Shown here: in pieces, positions 1-12,230 of the stretch
How positions within the stretch are numbered: position 1 is the first letter of the stretch
Layout: every line of letters begins with the position of its first letter
Assembly (NCBI GenBank): GCA_013350335.1
Contig: CM023534.1
Location: 17,999,302-18,063,301 of the forward strand
Length of the DNA stretch: 64,000 nucleotides
Direction of reading: 5' to 3'
Source: Chimonanthus salicifolius
Taxonomy: Eukaryota > Streptophyta > Magnoliopsida > Laurales > Calycanthaceae
Notes under the pieces: model-generated
Database searches by the model: none
Told to the model about the DNA's origin: nothing
Seen by the model: only the letters and a program-made list of their open reading frames with translations
Position numbers and translations under genes: made by a program

Positions 1-671
1 CCCAATATCTGATTGAGGGTCCCGCCGACCCTTCCTCTATGAAGTACCTGTGAGGCAAGGGGTGAGCTCTACATGCCCAGTGAGGGATAACACACGCATC
101 AAATGTCACACAGCATACACTATATATAAATGATCGTATAAACATATCAAGGTCTATGATGTCTACAGGCATGACTATGCAAACGAGTGCCCTACCCCTA
201 ACACACGAGCCCACATCTGTCGGGCCACTAGTACATCCTCTACCCAACCCAATGCACCTGTCGCAGTTCACCCGTCCTCGAGTGCACAGGTTGCCCTCCA
301 ACCGGGTCAGGATCCATCCTCCTCGACCAGACCTATAATTCTCTCATGACAACCAACACACCTAGCACGATCAACCCAAGAGTCAGACTCACTAGAGTCC
401 TAACCTTGACTACCACACAGGGGTAACCACCTCACCAGTCCTCAACGGACTGCCAACCAAACTCGTCCATGGTCTCCTCAACCGAGCACCAGAGTCTCGA
501 TAATCAAACCTATAACCTCGGACCTCGAACCTACTCGTTAGGCACCCATAAATTCCTGGTGAGTCAACACCCACAACCCAAGTCTCAACTATGAACCCCA
601 AAGTCAACAGCGGATAAACACACCATCACATCACACCACAAGTTGTCCCCACCATACAGGTGTCCTAGCTT

Positions 672-1490
672 GGAATATCTCATCACATCACATCGCGCCA
701 TCCATCGACCAACGAGTGGGTGGGCACATCCTCAGCCTACTCAGTCATCCGGGGAATCACCAATCATACTAGCGGGAGCTGTCCCTCACCGCATCATCCC
801 TCAACCAACGACCAGGCGAGCACCTCTTCAGCCTACTCGGTCATTCGAGGATCACAAGTCATACTAGCGGGAGCTGTCCCTTCACCTGCATCATCCCTCG
901 ACCAATGACCAGGCGAGCACCTCCTCAGCCTACTCAGTCATTCGAGGATCACAAGTCATACTAGCGGGAGCTGTCCCTCCACCGCATTATCCCTCGACCA
1001 ATGACCAGGCGAGCACCTCCTCAGCCTACTCAGTCATTCGAGGATCACAAGTCATACTAGCTGGAGCTGTCCCTTCACCGCATCATCCCTCGACCAATGA
1101 CCAGGCGAGCACCTCTTCAGCCTACTCGGTCATTCGAGGATCACAAGTCATACTAGCGGGAGCTGTCCCTCCACCGCATCATCCCTCGACCAATGACCAC
1201 GGCGAGCACCTCCTCAGCCTACTGGTATCCCTCGACCAATGACCTAAGCGAGCACCTCCTCAGCCTACTCGGTCATTCGAGGATCACAAGTCATACTAGC
1301 GGGAGCTGTCCCTCCACCGCATCATCCCTCGACCAATGACCAGGTGAGCACCTCCTCAGCCTATTCGGTCATTCGAGGATCACAAGTCATACTAGTGGGA
1401 GCTGTCCCTGCCACCGCATCATCCCTCGACCAATGACCAGGCGAGCACCTCCTCAGCCTACTCGGTCATTCGAGGATCACAAGTCACCAT
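672..1490. repeat. Tandem array, 96-97 bp unit, about eight copies
   Basis: The word 'cgaggatcacaagtca' recurs at a spacing of 96 or 97 bases (starts near 846, 943, 1039, 1135, 1278, 1374 and 1471), with a more diverged first unit at about 750. One interval is 143 bases (96 + 47), where part of a unit, 'ccctcgaccaatgac..gcgagcacctcctcagcctac', is duplicated again. Copies differ by only a few bases, so the array was recently homogenised. It lies inside the LTR-like repeat. Confidence 0.9.
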
Positions 1491-2564
1491 CCCACCCTCT
1501 GGTCTCCACGCGGACGGACCACTCAACCCATTAGACCACTGGGGATGCCTCATCCGCCACAGTACTCGTGTAACGTGACTGTAGTGACCTATAAGTCAGC
1601 CTTGGGCGAGCCAACACTCAAACCCAAAACTTCTCGGAGGTTTCCATGACTACCTCACAACATGTCCCTCTTAGGACTCTCGGGCACCTTGTCCTCCGAA
1701 CCGGACCACACCTCTCTCGTAGGCGTGTTTAAAGATCACACCTGACAATCTAACCCATGCCAGGAAAGGCTTCAACCTTGTGTCCAACCACCGGGTAGTC
1801 CGTAGTCCAACCACCCTTCCACTGCCAGGTCCCACTCGGCATCCACACCCTACTACCCGACAAGCTAGGGGGAGTTTCTAGATCCTGATGTTGCCTAGTA
1901 CTCAAGTCCCCATCGGCATCCCACATACGTTAGTTATATAACATGCACATTTAACTCTACACTTACACATGCTATTAACATAGTTTGTCACATAGTAATC
2001 AGGTGTATGCATCACTATTTATCACTGGTTGACATGTTAACGTTCAAGCATGTTATAACGTTTAGCAGTCCAAACTAATTATCACATGATCATATGGTAT
2101 ATTATCAACAGAATACCTCACACCATAATCAAACATATACCATCACATATTACATATATTCGCATGTTGACATATTAACGTATTATCAATAAAAATAAAC
2201 TCCAATCAGGTCACCACACAATCAATCAATTATGACATCAGATAATCAACTTGTATATGCCTCTACGGGCATCGGGTACAAATACATCCGGATGGGGGCC
2301 CGCCACATAATGGTATCAACAGTTCCCTTGCCGAGTGGCTCATAATACCGAGGACCTGCATTTCGCCGCATTTCGTACCCGCACATTCGATAGGGAAGTA
2401 AGATGCATAGATGCATGCTAAAAGCGGTGGTGAGTTCCCTCACCTGTGTGTGCCCTTGAAATCCAATGCGAGAAAATGAGTCCGAGGGTTGAAGGGGCTC
2501 AATCTGTTAAAACAATAATAGGAGGGTAAGAAACTAGGATGAAACGGGTCAAATTGGGCCTAGG

Positions 2565-2720
2565 GTACAAATGGGCCCGAGAACGGGTCGGGTCCGAATC
2601 GGGCCTGACTGGGCCGGGCCTGAGTGGGCCGGGCCAAGGGACTGGGCTGAATCCAGTGAACTGGGCCGGATCTGGAGAACTGGGCCAGATCTGGCGAGCT
2701 GGGCCGGGTATTGGGGTTCA
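2565..2720. repeat. GGGCC-rich degenerate short tandem repeats
   Basis: Irregular iterations of 'ctgggcc', 'cgggcc' and 'gagtgggcc' make this the most GC-rich stretch of the left arm. It produces spurious open frames on both strands (Gly/Pro/Trp-rich). Confidence 0.6.
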
Positions 2721-3235
2721 AGGTCGAACCCAGCCGAGTCAACTCGGCGGTCTGAGAGACTCGGCCGAAGGAGAAGGAAAAAGAAGAAAAAATGAGGGAA
2801 ATGAAAGGGGAAATCGGGAAAACCAGAAGGGGAAAGGGAAAGATCGAGAGAGGGGAAAAAGAATCGGAAAGAAGGAGAAAAGTGGAGATGGAATCGGAAA
2901 TACCTGGGCTAAGCCGGAACTCCCGAAGCAGAGGCGACGGCCAGCAGTAGCATCGGTTTGAGGGTAGGAAGCACCGCCGAAGCAGGGAGGAGAAAGGTGA
3001 ATGGCAGCAGCAGCACCGGGCATGCGCGAGGGAGGGATAAGAGATGAGGGGCCGCAGCGAGGGCGGTTAACAAAGGGGCAGCTACTCCTCTAGGGTTAGG
3101 GTTTGGGGCAAAAGAGAAGAGGAGATGAGGGAAAGAGAAGGAAGCAAAAAGAGAGAGAGGCAAGTGCGGCGGCACTGTAGCGCATAGCTACAGTGCTGCC
3201 GAAAGAGAGGTTAAGTTTAGGGTTTCTTTTTTTTT

Positions 3236-3246
3236 TTATATAAAAT
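3236..3246 (-). promoter_or_regulatory. Candidate TATA box of LTR-like copy 1
   Basis: The minus strand reads TTTTATATAAAAAAA, then GAAACCCTAAAC about 20 bases downstream and AAACCCTAACCCTAG (3,092-3,106) further on. The homologous position of copy 2 has CTATAAATA followed by AAACCCTAATCCC. The paired occurrence supports a functional LTR promoter; transcription is not shown. Confidence 0.4.
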
Positions 3247-3561
3247 AAAAATCTCCAATCTTCAAAATATTTTAAACAGCTCGAAGAAGTCAAACGACAA
3301 ACGACGGGGGGAAAACGTGTGATTTTCAAACTTTTAATTACGAAAGAAAATTCAATAATTCAAAATTACAAAATTGCCCTCTGAGTCATCGAACTCAAAA
3401 TCGGGCAAACCTGGACCCACCACAGGGCCCACACTCACCCCACTGCTACCAAGACCCTAAAACTCCAAAAAATCGGGTCAGGTCGCTACACGACCGGCCA
3501 GAAGTGTGTGGTCGTCCAGAAATATCAAAGACAAGATTATGTTATAGTTGAGCACGCTCAG

Positions 3562-6000
3562 TGTTGAGACATGAAAAATGACATTTTTACCCCTATCATT
3601 TGGACTAGTTAGCCTTCAATTTTGTATGTATTAGATACAATTAATGTTATTTGTTAGTTTTGTAGATAAAAATGGAAAATTCATGAAATCAATCAAAGTC
3701 AGTGGAAAATTGAAAATTTTGTGCTTAAATTGGAAGACCTAGAATTTTAATAATTAATTTTTAACCACTTTTAGGATTTTTATTATAAATTGATTAATTT
3801 GGATCAAAGTATGAAGTCTAGGTTAATTCAATATTTTTAGATTTTAAGTGGTAGATTAATTATTTAATTCTAGAAGAGAGAAATTGCAATTAAAGAGCCA
3901 AAGTTTGAAATTCAAGATCCATGGGCCAGAAATCCATTTCAAATGGGTCAAGCTATGCTCTATAAGCCAAGCATTGGGCCAGGCTCAAGTAGTCCATGTG
4001 CATATCACAAAACGGGCCAGGCAAGCGTGCAAGTTCAAGTCTATGTGCTCCAGTCAAAGTCCAAGAAGTCCAATTGTCCAAATCCAATAACTCGAAAGCC
4101 ATATTCGAATTTTGCTATGTAAACCCTAAGTCCAGACGCCCATAGCCTTGTCCATATCCATATCATCCACACCATCCTTTAATCCAACCCTCCATTGCAT
4201 TCATAAAATTAGATAAACCCTAGAGCCACCTTTCCAAATCCAATCCATACAATCATCATCTTAGATTTTGGCCATCCGTTTTACCATCCATTTAGATTAA
4301 CCTTAGAATCTTAACCATCCATGCATTATCATATCATTAATTAAATTCGTCTCATCCATCCATTAACAAACCATTAGATTTAAACCCATTCAATCACAGC
4401 CATTGACCAAGATCTAGATTAACTTGGAACCCAAGCCACCTCCTCCAATCCATTTGAATTTTACACATCACCAACACCTCATCACCTATCCATCTCCACC
4501 CCACACGATTTTCCGATATCCCAGTAGACCCATTCAAATTTTGCATAGATTCAACCCTCCACATCATCTCCTATTCATCCAACCATCCATTCATGTTAGC
4601 ATTAAATCCCAACCATTCATATCATACATTGCATATCACACATCAAACCCTAATCCTATGTGTCAAATTCGACCATAGTAACCCAATCCCTACTTTTTCT
4701 CATTCTTTTCTTAGCCTCCAAGCCAACTTGATCCCCAATTCACTAAATTCGTGAATGCCTAGTAAACCCTAACCTTGTCTATCTAAAATCTCATCCATTC
4801 ATGCTTAATTTGATTTAATCCAAGCCATCCATTCATCACTTAAAATTGGATTAAATCTCCACCCTTCATTCCAAACCCAAGCCTATAAATAGAACAGTAA
4901 ATCATAGCCAAACTCGAATTTGATCAGGAACCAAAAATGACTGAAGATTGGAGAATACTCAAGAGACAAGAAGCCCTACACGAATTTTACAAGTGAGCAT
5001 ATCAATTTGTAAATTTATTTTGATTGTCTTTGATGTAATTTTCCAATACTTTGTACTTGAATTCCCTCATTAAATAAATTTAAGATAAGCTCATTAGAAT
5101 CCTGAAACATCCAATTTTTTAATTTCTTTTATGATTATTTGATTTAATTTTAACTTTATATTCTTTGTTTAAACAAAAAGACATAATGAAATAGTTAGAA
5201 CTTAGGTTTCATTATATTCAAATCTAAGGTTCCTAGGGGACATAATGAAATAGTTAGAATTTGAATTTAATTAAATCTAAAGATCTAAGGTTTGATTAAT
5301 TAAATTAAATTTTAATGAAGGCATGAATTGAGATTTGAATTTTTATGCGAATTTCAGATCTAGATCTTTGATTTATTTACTTACTTTTAGGCTATGATTG
5401 ATCCATTCTAATGCCACCTTTAAATTATGTCTTGTTTTGTTATTCCATTTATTTTAATTACCAATGTATTTCCTTTGCTTGTTTTATTTTGTTATTTCAT
5501 TGTTTTATTTTTGTTGTTCAAATTATTTTCATTGTATACTTTGTTGTATCTTTGTGCAATTATTTCTTGTATTAAATCCACCTTTTCAAGATGTAGATTA
5601 AAATTTTAATTTAATTGAACTTTAATTTTGTTTTCTTGAATTGTGATGTGAGATTATTTATAAATTCTACATTAAAGCCATTACAGTATCTTAATTGGAT
5701 TTTCAAGTTGGAATGATTGGTTAAGTTTTATATTTAGTTGATGTTTACATTATGGATCTATTTATTTAAAACTAGAAGATGATTAATTTAAAGCTATACT
5801 TATAAGGATAGAATTTGATTTCTATAATGGGATTAAATTAAAGATCTATATTTTTTACAACCTACAAATTTTCAATTTCATATATTTTGCTTTCTTTCAT
5901 CTAACTTGTTCCTTGTGGGATCGACCTCGTACTCTTAACGCTATATTATTAAATGGTTCGCGCGCTTGTGAGTAATGAGTAATAAATTTAAGACATAACA
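3562..6000 (+). mobile_element. Solo LTR (2.44 kb), plus orientation, TSD ctcag
   Basis: Begins TGTTGAGACATG and ends GACATAACA. It is flanked by the perfect 5-bp duplication ctcag (3,557-3,561 and 6,001-6,005). The same family occurs inverted at 6,182-11,492: its start (minus strand from 11,492) reads TGTTGAGCACTGAAGAATGAC and its end also matches ('ttaaatggttcg..c..cttgtgag'). No internal coding region and no second LTR in the same orientation are present, so this is a solo LTR left by LTR-LTR recombination. The 'ccttgtgggatcgacc' motif near the 3' end is typical of long Ty3/gypsy-type LTRs, but the superfamily is inference. The AT-rich sequence in between carries no gene. Confidence 0.85.
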
Positions 6001-6005
6001 CTCAG

Positions 6006-6176
6006 TCATCGGTAAAAACCATTCAGTCGTCCAACTTTTGTGGTTATTGTCTTTTAATCCAGATCAGTTCATAACAAATCCATAATGAATTTAAATGAGT
6101 CATGGGAATTGGGTAATCATCCAGGAACCTATCAGATGTCTAGTCTCTTAGGATCCTAGAGGTATTACTTGAGTTG
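6006..6176. other. Short host segment between two solo LTRs
   Basis: This 171-bp stretch was contiguous with 3,491-3,561 on the left and 11,498 onward on the right before the LTR elements inserted. No gene is visible. Confidence 0.5.
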
Positions 6177-7356
6177 GTGCGTGTTGTGTCTTATGTAAAT
6201 TCACAAGTCCACGAACCATTAAATAGTATAGCGATTGAGTGTGATGTCGAGCCCAAGGGAAATCAACAAAATATATGCATAAAAATTAAATTGGCACCAT
6301 TTAAAATTAATGTGATCTAAGAAACCATAGTGATGGAATTAAATCTAAACATCAAATCTAATCTTCTAAAACATAGAGTTATGTTCTTAATTTATCAAAA
6401 TTCAAAATAACATCTAACACTTGAAATTAATTAAATATGAGATCTAAAGTTAATACATTCAAAGTTTAATTAAAATGGTGGAAATAAATTAAATAATCTC
6501 AACTTAACTTAAAACCAATTAATTAAGAAGCTAATAAAATATTTCTAATCTAGTTCCAAAGAATTTAAAAAATTAATTGAATAAAATAAATAAAAGAATT
6601 AACATAAACAAACAAATAAAATAAAATATTTACAACTGGACTAAGTGAAGTTCTCAAGCCGGCATCATATGCCACACTCTAAGTAAAATAAATTCCTGAC
6701 CTAGACTATGGAACTCACATTAATTTACAAATTTTATCTCATGTATTCCATTAAAATTAATCTTAGAAGAAATAATATGAGTTTCATTAAATAAAAATTA
6801 ACCAAATTAAACCTTAGGTTAAATCGAATTTCCACTTGAAATTTCATATCTAATTATTTCAAATACCCTAAAAAAAAGTCTTAGAATGAAATAATCAAGT
6901 TCAATTTCTCCTAAAATCACGATGTTTAACTTTGAGAAGTTTTTAGATTAAATCTTCAACATACATCCATACAAAGATTAAAATTAAAATTCAAACATTT
7001 ATAAATAAAATTCATAAACAGGAAAAACCAACATTCTAAACAACTATGTCTCAAATTTATTTCATTAATGAGAAAAAATTCAGAATTACAATACAAGGAT
7101 GTGAATTGAAAATTCAAGAATTACAATGCATGAATTAAAAAATATGCCAACCTGAAATTCAAATTCAGCACTGCTCCTCTTGGTATTCTCTTCTCCTATT
7201 TCAATGCACTGGTTCAGCCCTTGGCTCTGGTCGAAATTTATTGTGTCTAGACCCATGTATTTACAGTGTAGACAGGAAGGGATTCATCACACAATTTTAA
7301 GATTTGCAAAAATCCATTCAATCGTATGTGCCATCCGCATAATGAGATGGAAGATC

Positions 7357-8256
7357 TGTTGGGGCAGTGACTCGATTCACAGCCGAGATTTTCGTTCAGA
7401 AAATCAAGGAGAGGATATAGATGGAATTCTCTATTTACAGCAAGAGAATAAAAAGGAGAGAAGATAGGGACAACTATATATATCTTTAGGACTTGCCAAA
7501 GAAGGTGGGGCTACATGTGTATTTAAGTGATACACGCTGCCCATCTACAGGTGGTGTGGAATCTCAGGAGCAACACACGGCATAGAAGAACCAAAGAGGG
7601 GACGGCCTTTTGGCCGTGGGCTTCTATGCCTTCGGATCTCAAGCCTTTGGCCAAGTGCTGCATGTGATGAGGGCCTGACATGGTCACATGCAGGAAAGGG
7701 TGTGTGTGGGATCACACCATCAATGGTAGAGGAGGACAGCTCGAAGGGCAGAAAGGGGTGTAAACAATAGGGTAATACCGCTGCAGATTTGAGTTTTCAG
7801 ATCTGTGAGTGGTAGCCAACAGGAGTGCGGCTGGAAAGACGAAGCCCCTTCGCCAGAGCAAAAGGTGGAGATCTCTGTGTGTGTGGGACACACCATCATC
7901 GGAAACGCTCATGTTTGAGAAACATATCGGGAGTTGCTCGTAGGATGCAGGAAGCGTAGAGGGAGGAACACAGAAGTTGGGTTCACTATTGAGGGTATGA
8001 GAGAGATTCACATCAACTGAGAGGTGACGTCGATGTGTCTTATACAAGGGGTGTACAAAGGGCTCGGAACTTCGGGTTTGGGCTCATGACTCAAGGGAGT
8101 CATTAATATTGTACATGGATTTCTTTCTTATTTATAGTGAATATTCTGTCGCTCTGTGGACGTAGGCCGGTTGGGGCCGAACCACGTTAAAATATTGTGT
8201 TGTGCTGTGTTTTTATTTCCGTTCGATTTCTCTTGTTTCCGCGCGCAACGCTAACA
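7357..8256 (+). repeat. 5' LTR of the copia-type element
   Basis: 900 bp, TGTTGGGG..GCTAACA, with near-identical length and sequence to 9,546-10,445. Confidence 0.92.
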
Positions 8257-8258
8257 AA

Positions 8259-8267
8259 TGGTATCAG
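8259..8267 (+). promoter_or_regulatory. Primer-binding site (initiator tRNA-Met type)
   Basis: TGGTATCAG lies two bases inside the 5' LTR. It is complementary to the 3' end of plant initiator tRNA-Met, the usual first-strand primer of copia elements. Confidence 0.85.
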
Positions 8268-9530
8268 TAACTTTGGTTGGAGACCAGGGACTCGTGGGTG
8301 AACGGAATACAACACCAAGAATTGCAGATCGGTGTTCTGCAGATTCTATCGGTATAGGTGGAGGCATCAACGCCGGCGTAAAGAAGCCAAGCAGCAAGGT
8401 GGAGTGCTGCACACAGCAAAGGCGTGGGATATCTATCTCATAGACAAATCGTGTGCTGCTAAGAGGGAGCAACACAGGAATTCATATACAGAGGCAACGG
8501 TACAGTAGAAAAGAAACATAGACAGGCGTGTTTCTGAGTAGGTTCTTAGAGGAGGGTGCTGGTTTTTTGTTCTCAATACATGTCAGGTTTTAGCAGCCAG
8601 GCTGCATGGAGGAGACAGCCAACGAATGTTTGAAGCAGAGGGTTGCAACTACGACCCCAAGCAGATCTGGTAACAACCAGGGAACGGCAACACAAGAAGG
8701 TTAGTGCAGATCTGCAAGAAGGAGCTGATCGGTACAGATAGAGTTGGGTTTGTCCATTATACATCAGCAAGTGGAGTCTCTATCTGCCATATACAAAAAA
8801 CAGTTGCTAGCAGAATCAACAAGGGCATAGCAGAACAGTGCCATTACTGTTCACGGAGGGATTGCTGCCACGTTGAAGGGGACACACTACACATAATGAA
8901 GGGCTGCCAGCGTTGAACTAGGAAGAGAGGTTTGCAGACAAGATCCATCGGGTTTTAGGGGCAGACCTGAGACCGGTGAGGAAGAAGGCAACTGCAAACA
9001 GGGAACAACGTTGTAGAGCAGAGGCACGGCTGAGAGGGGTTGCTCGCCGGGCAGAGAGGCCTCGTGCAACCAGCGCAGAGGATCTCCATCGCTGCAAGCA
9101 GGGCAGCAAGACACATCTGTGGAGGTGCAAGCAGGGCAGCAAGACACATCTGTGGAGGGAGCTTCCATTTAGAACAGTAAGCAGCAAGAAGTTACCACAA
9201 GGTGGAGATGTTCAGAGAAGCAGCGCCAAGTGCATTGCGTATACAGCTGGAAGACACGAACTAGACAATACAAAGGTGTATTGTGAGAGCGAGTCATTGC
9301 ATGAGAAGGATGGGTGTATGTGGTGTTCACAACTGAGATACATTCAGCACAATCAAAGAAGGCACTGCTGAATCGTATACAATCAGTTAGAAAGGTGCAC
9401 ATCCGATCATGTGAGCTGAGGCAGCAACCTGTGCTGAGGTGGTGCAGGTGGAGCTGCGATGCAGGTGGAGCAAGGCCGAGTGTGTATAGTGGAGGATAGT
9501 CAATCATCTCCAGGAGGGTTGGTGAATTCT
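8268..9530 (+). other. Non-coding interior of the copia-type element
   Basis: The longest plus-strand frame (8,976-9,371, 131 codons, rich in Arg/Cys/Lys) has no gag zinc knuckle or pol motif. It includes an exact 33-bp tandem duplication starting at 9,093 and 9,126. I take the interior to be non-coding. Confidence 0.7.
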
Positions 9531-9531
9531 C

Positions 9532-9545
9532 ACCAAGGTGGAGAT
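9532..9545 (+). promoter_or_regulatory. Polypurine tract before the 3' LTR
   Basis: CACCAAGGTGGAGAT abuts the TGTTGGGG of the 3' LTR. The AAGGTGGAGAT|TG form is the copia consensus for plus-strand priming. Confidence 0.8.
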
Positions 9546-10445
9546 TGTTGGGGCAGTGACTCAATTCACATCCGAGATTTTCGTTCAGAAAATCAAGGAG
9601 AGGATATAGATGGAATTCTCTATTTACAGCAAGAGAATAAAAAGGAGAGAAGATAGGGACAGCTATATATATCTTTAGGACTTGCCAAAGAAGGTGGGGT
9701 TACATGTGTATTTAAGTGATACACGCTGCCCATCTACAGGTGGTGTGGAATCTCAGGAGCAACACACGGCATAGAAGAACCAAAGAGGGGACGGCCTTTT
9801 GGCCGTGGGCTTCTATGCCTTCGGGTCTCAAGCCATTGGCCAAGTGCTGCATATGATGAGGGCCTGACATGGCTGCATGTAGGAAAGGGTGTGTGTGGGA
9901 TCACACCATCAATGGCAAAGGAGGACAGCTCGAAGGTCGAAGAGGGGTGTAAGCAACAGTGTAATACCGTTGCAGATTTGAGTTTTCAGATCTGTGAGTG
10001 GCAGCCAGCAAGCGTGCGGCTGGAAAGACGAAGCCCCTTCGCCAGAGCAAAAGGTGGAGATCTGTGTGTGTGTGGGACACACCATCATCGGAAATGCTCG
10101 CGTTTGAGAAGCATATAGGGAGTTGTTCGTAGGAGGCAGGAAGCGTAGAGGGAGGAACACAGAAGTTGGGTTCACTATTGAGGGTATAAGAGAGATTCAC
10201 ATCAACTGAGAGGTGACGTCGATGTGTCTTATACAAGGGGTGTACAAAAGGCTCGAAACTTCGGGTTTGGGCTCATGACTCAAGGGAGTCATTAATATTG
10301 TACATGTATTTCTTTCTCATTTATAGTGAATATTCTGTCGCTCCGTGGACGTAAGCCGGTTGGGGCCGAACCACGTTAAAATATTGTGTTGTGCTGTGTT
10401 TTTATTTCCGTTCGATTTTTCTTGTTTCCGCGCGTAACGCTAACA
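9546..10445 (+). repeat. 3' LTR of the copia-type element
   Basis: 900 bp, ends GCTAACA followed by the target duplication agatc. Confidence 0.92.
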
Positions 10446-11497
10446 AGATCTATAAGATCGAATTTGATTTTATCTTTGCTAACTCATCTTTCCTTCTCTG
10501 ATTTACGATCCCATTTTTTTCTCTCCAAGAATACCCCATACGATTTTTACATTGTGTTATGTGGATATGGCTTTCCAAATTATGCTTCATACGATTCTTG
10601 CTCATGGAATTTGGAGAAAAGTTCTCCACAAGTTTCTCACCCCTTTGTTTTCTCCATAATCTTCTATCTTCCATCTCATCTTAATCTCTTCCAACTCATC
10701 TCAATCGTGTCCCACATTGTTAATACGAATTTGCAACACCAATTTGGTGTACACTATTTTTAGAATTTGGAAATTGGAGAAAACTTCTCTCCAATATTTT
10801 CTCTCAGTCAATTCCAATCCTCCTCAATCGAAATCCAATGTGTTTGTACAGATGGTCCTTCCACTTCCTCAGCTTGCACGAATTTTGCAATTAAAATATG
10901 GAGAGAATTTCTCATTGGACACTTGGCACTCCCATAATCCATTTTGATTTTATCTACCACCTCATCAATTTTGGATTGCAGAATTGGGCTTCTGTTCTTG
11001 GATATGGATCAGGCTTTGACTAGGCTTTGGCTCATAGACTTGGGCTTGTGAATTGTAGCCTGTCCCACTAATGCAATTTGATTACTGAACTTGGCCCAGA
11101 GTATGGCATTGGCTTTAATGTGATGGGCGTCTGCCTCATGAGCTGCAAGCTTGGACTTCAGGTTTTGGATTAGTGGGTCTACATATGTAAAATTTGTAAT
11201 TTTTATCACCATGCAATTACAACTAAATAAATTTATTATCTCAATTCAAACTCTCTTAAGTGGATTTGAATTTTGACAATTTAGAATAATTTCCAAAATT
11301 GGGTGATAAATTTACAAACTTTCCATAATAGCATTTATGGCCCACACACTGCATTTTTCATCAATTTCAGTTCATTTCCTCGTATTTTCCTACAAAACTC
11401 AAAAATAACATTAAATATATTTAATATACACAAAATCAAGTCTAACTAATCCAAAATAAGAGGGTAAAATTGTCATTCTTCAGTGCTCAACAGTGTG

Positions 11498-12230
11498 TTC
11501 TATCAAACGATTAACTTTGCATTCAAATCTAAAAAGCACACACTAAGACTAAGATCTTGACATGTGGTCTTCAATGCTTTAGTCTTCAAGTCTTGAGTCT
11601 TGTGATCTTCATCATCTTTCACCATAGACAGTTTATGTACGATATTTTGATATTTGATACTTATTTCCTTCATAGCTGATCACATTTCCTTCTTCTTGAG
11701 CTGTATCTAATACATTATGCTTAAATATAGAATGTTAGCACAATTCGACAATTGATTTGTTATCATCAAAACCACATAATAAACCGGGTTGAAACCTTAG
11801 GGTTAACAAGGTCCTCTGGTGTCTTGACGGGTATCCTCTCCTGACGGGCCAAATGCTTGATGTAGCAAAATATGAGGTGAAGGGGAAACTAGAGAGGATC
11901 TCAAGAGGGACATAAACACATACAAACAAAGTGAGGTGGTGAAGAAGTGGAAGAAGACCCTTTCTATAATGCCTGGACCCGCTACAGACACGTTACCACT
12001 GTTACAAACTCACAAATATTGCTTTACCGATATCTCAAGTATATTCTTTTTAAAGGGAAACCTCACGCCTAAACATAAACCATCCTCAACATGCAGTATA
12101 ACAAATGCAATGACAATATCTCAAATATATCAAATGCAGTGTAATATCTCAAGCTATTACATTCATCTGAAAATAGTAATAACATAATCAAATACAAATG
12201 TAATCTCAAAATAAAGCATTTAATGTAAAC
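11498..12230. other. Unassigned AT-rich sequence
   Basis: No coding exon, RNA gene or clear terminus was recognised. The left limit of the next LTR-like copy may lie somewhere in here. Confidence 0.4.

Larger units (their letters stand above)
1..3490 (-). mobile_element. LTR-like long repeat, copy 1 (left end outside window)
   Basis: This stretch is homologous, block by block, to about 12,230-15,058. Both copies share the 'gtgagctc..acatgcc..agtgag' start, the block around 2,300-2,450 that ends in 'gttccctcacct', a GC-rich or purine-rich middle, and a right end '..ctaccaa...cgctaca' at 3,490. Read on the minus strand it opens with TGTAGCGACC, followed about 245 bases later by a TATA-like TATATAAAA (near 3,237-3,245) and then AAACCCTAA-type motifs. 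That is the layout of an LTR with its own promoter. No gag, protease, RT or integrase reading frame is visible. The frames at 2,539-3,329 are low-complexity (Gly/Pro/Arg or Phe/Ser) and I do not treat them as genes. Assignment to an LTR retrotransposon is inference, because the other end and its partner are not in view. Confidence 0.5.
7357..10445 (+). mobile_element. Non-autonomous copia-type LTR retrotransposon (3,089 bp, nested)
   Basis: Two 900-bp LTRs (7,357-8,256 and 9,546-10,445) begin TGTTGGGG and end GCTAACA, with a 5-bp duplication agatc at 7,352-7,356 and 10,446-10,450. Two bases after the 5' LTR is TGGTATCAG, the standard plant copia primer-binding site for initiator tRNA-Met. The 3' LTR is preceded by a purine tract, AAGGTGGAGAT, as in copia elements. 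The 1,289-bp interior (8,257-9,545) encodes no gag, protease, integrase, RT or RNase H, so the element must have moved using enzymes of a relative. By eye the two LTRs differ at about 40 of 900 positions, mostly transitions. Confidence 0.92.
6182..11492 (-). mobile_element. Solo LTR of the same family, minus orientation, split by a copia-type element
   Basis: Read on the minus strand from 11,492 (TGTTGAGCACTG) to 6,182 (ends ..GACACAACA), this matches the solo LTR at 3,562-6,000. Flanks are gtgcg (6,177-6,181) and gtgtg (11,493-11,497), a 5-bp target duplication with one substitution. The 3,089-bp element at 7,357-10,445 plus its 5-bp duplication is nested inside. Without it the LTR is about 2.2 kb. 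No coding capacity. Confidence 0.8.

Noticed and set aside
672..1490. Tandem array as a CRISPR-like locus
   Set aside because: The 96-bp units are contiguous without unique spacers, in a plant nuclear context.
2539..3329. Several frames of 60-140 codons in LTR-like copy 1
   Set aside because: Low-complexity Gly/Pro/Arg or Phe/Ser/Leu frames from GGGCC-rich and purine-rich DNA.
8976..9371. 131-codon frame inside the copia-type element as a gag gene
   Set aside because: No gag helices, zinc knuckle or protease motif; composition reflects a duplicated GC-rich block.
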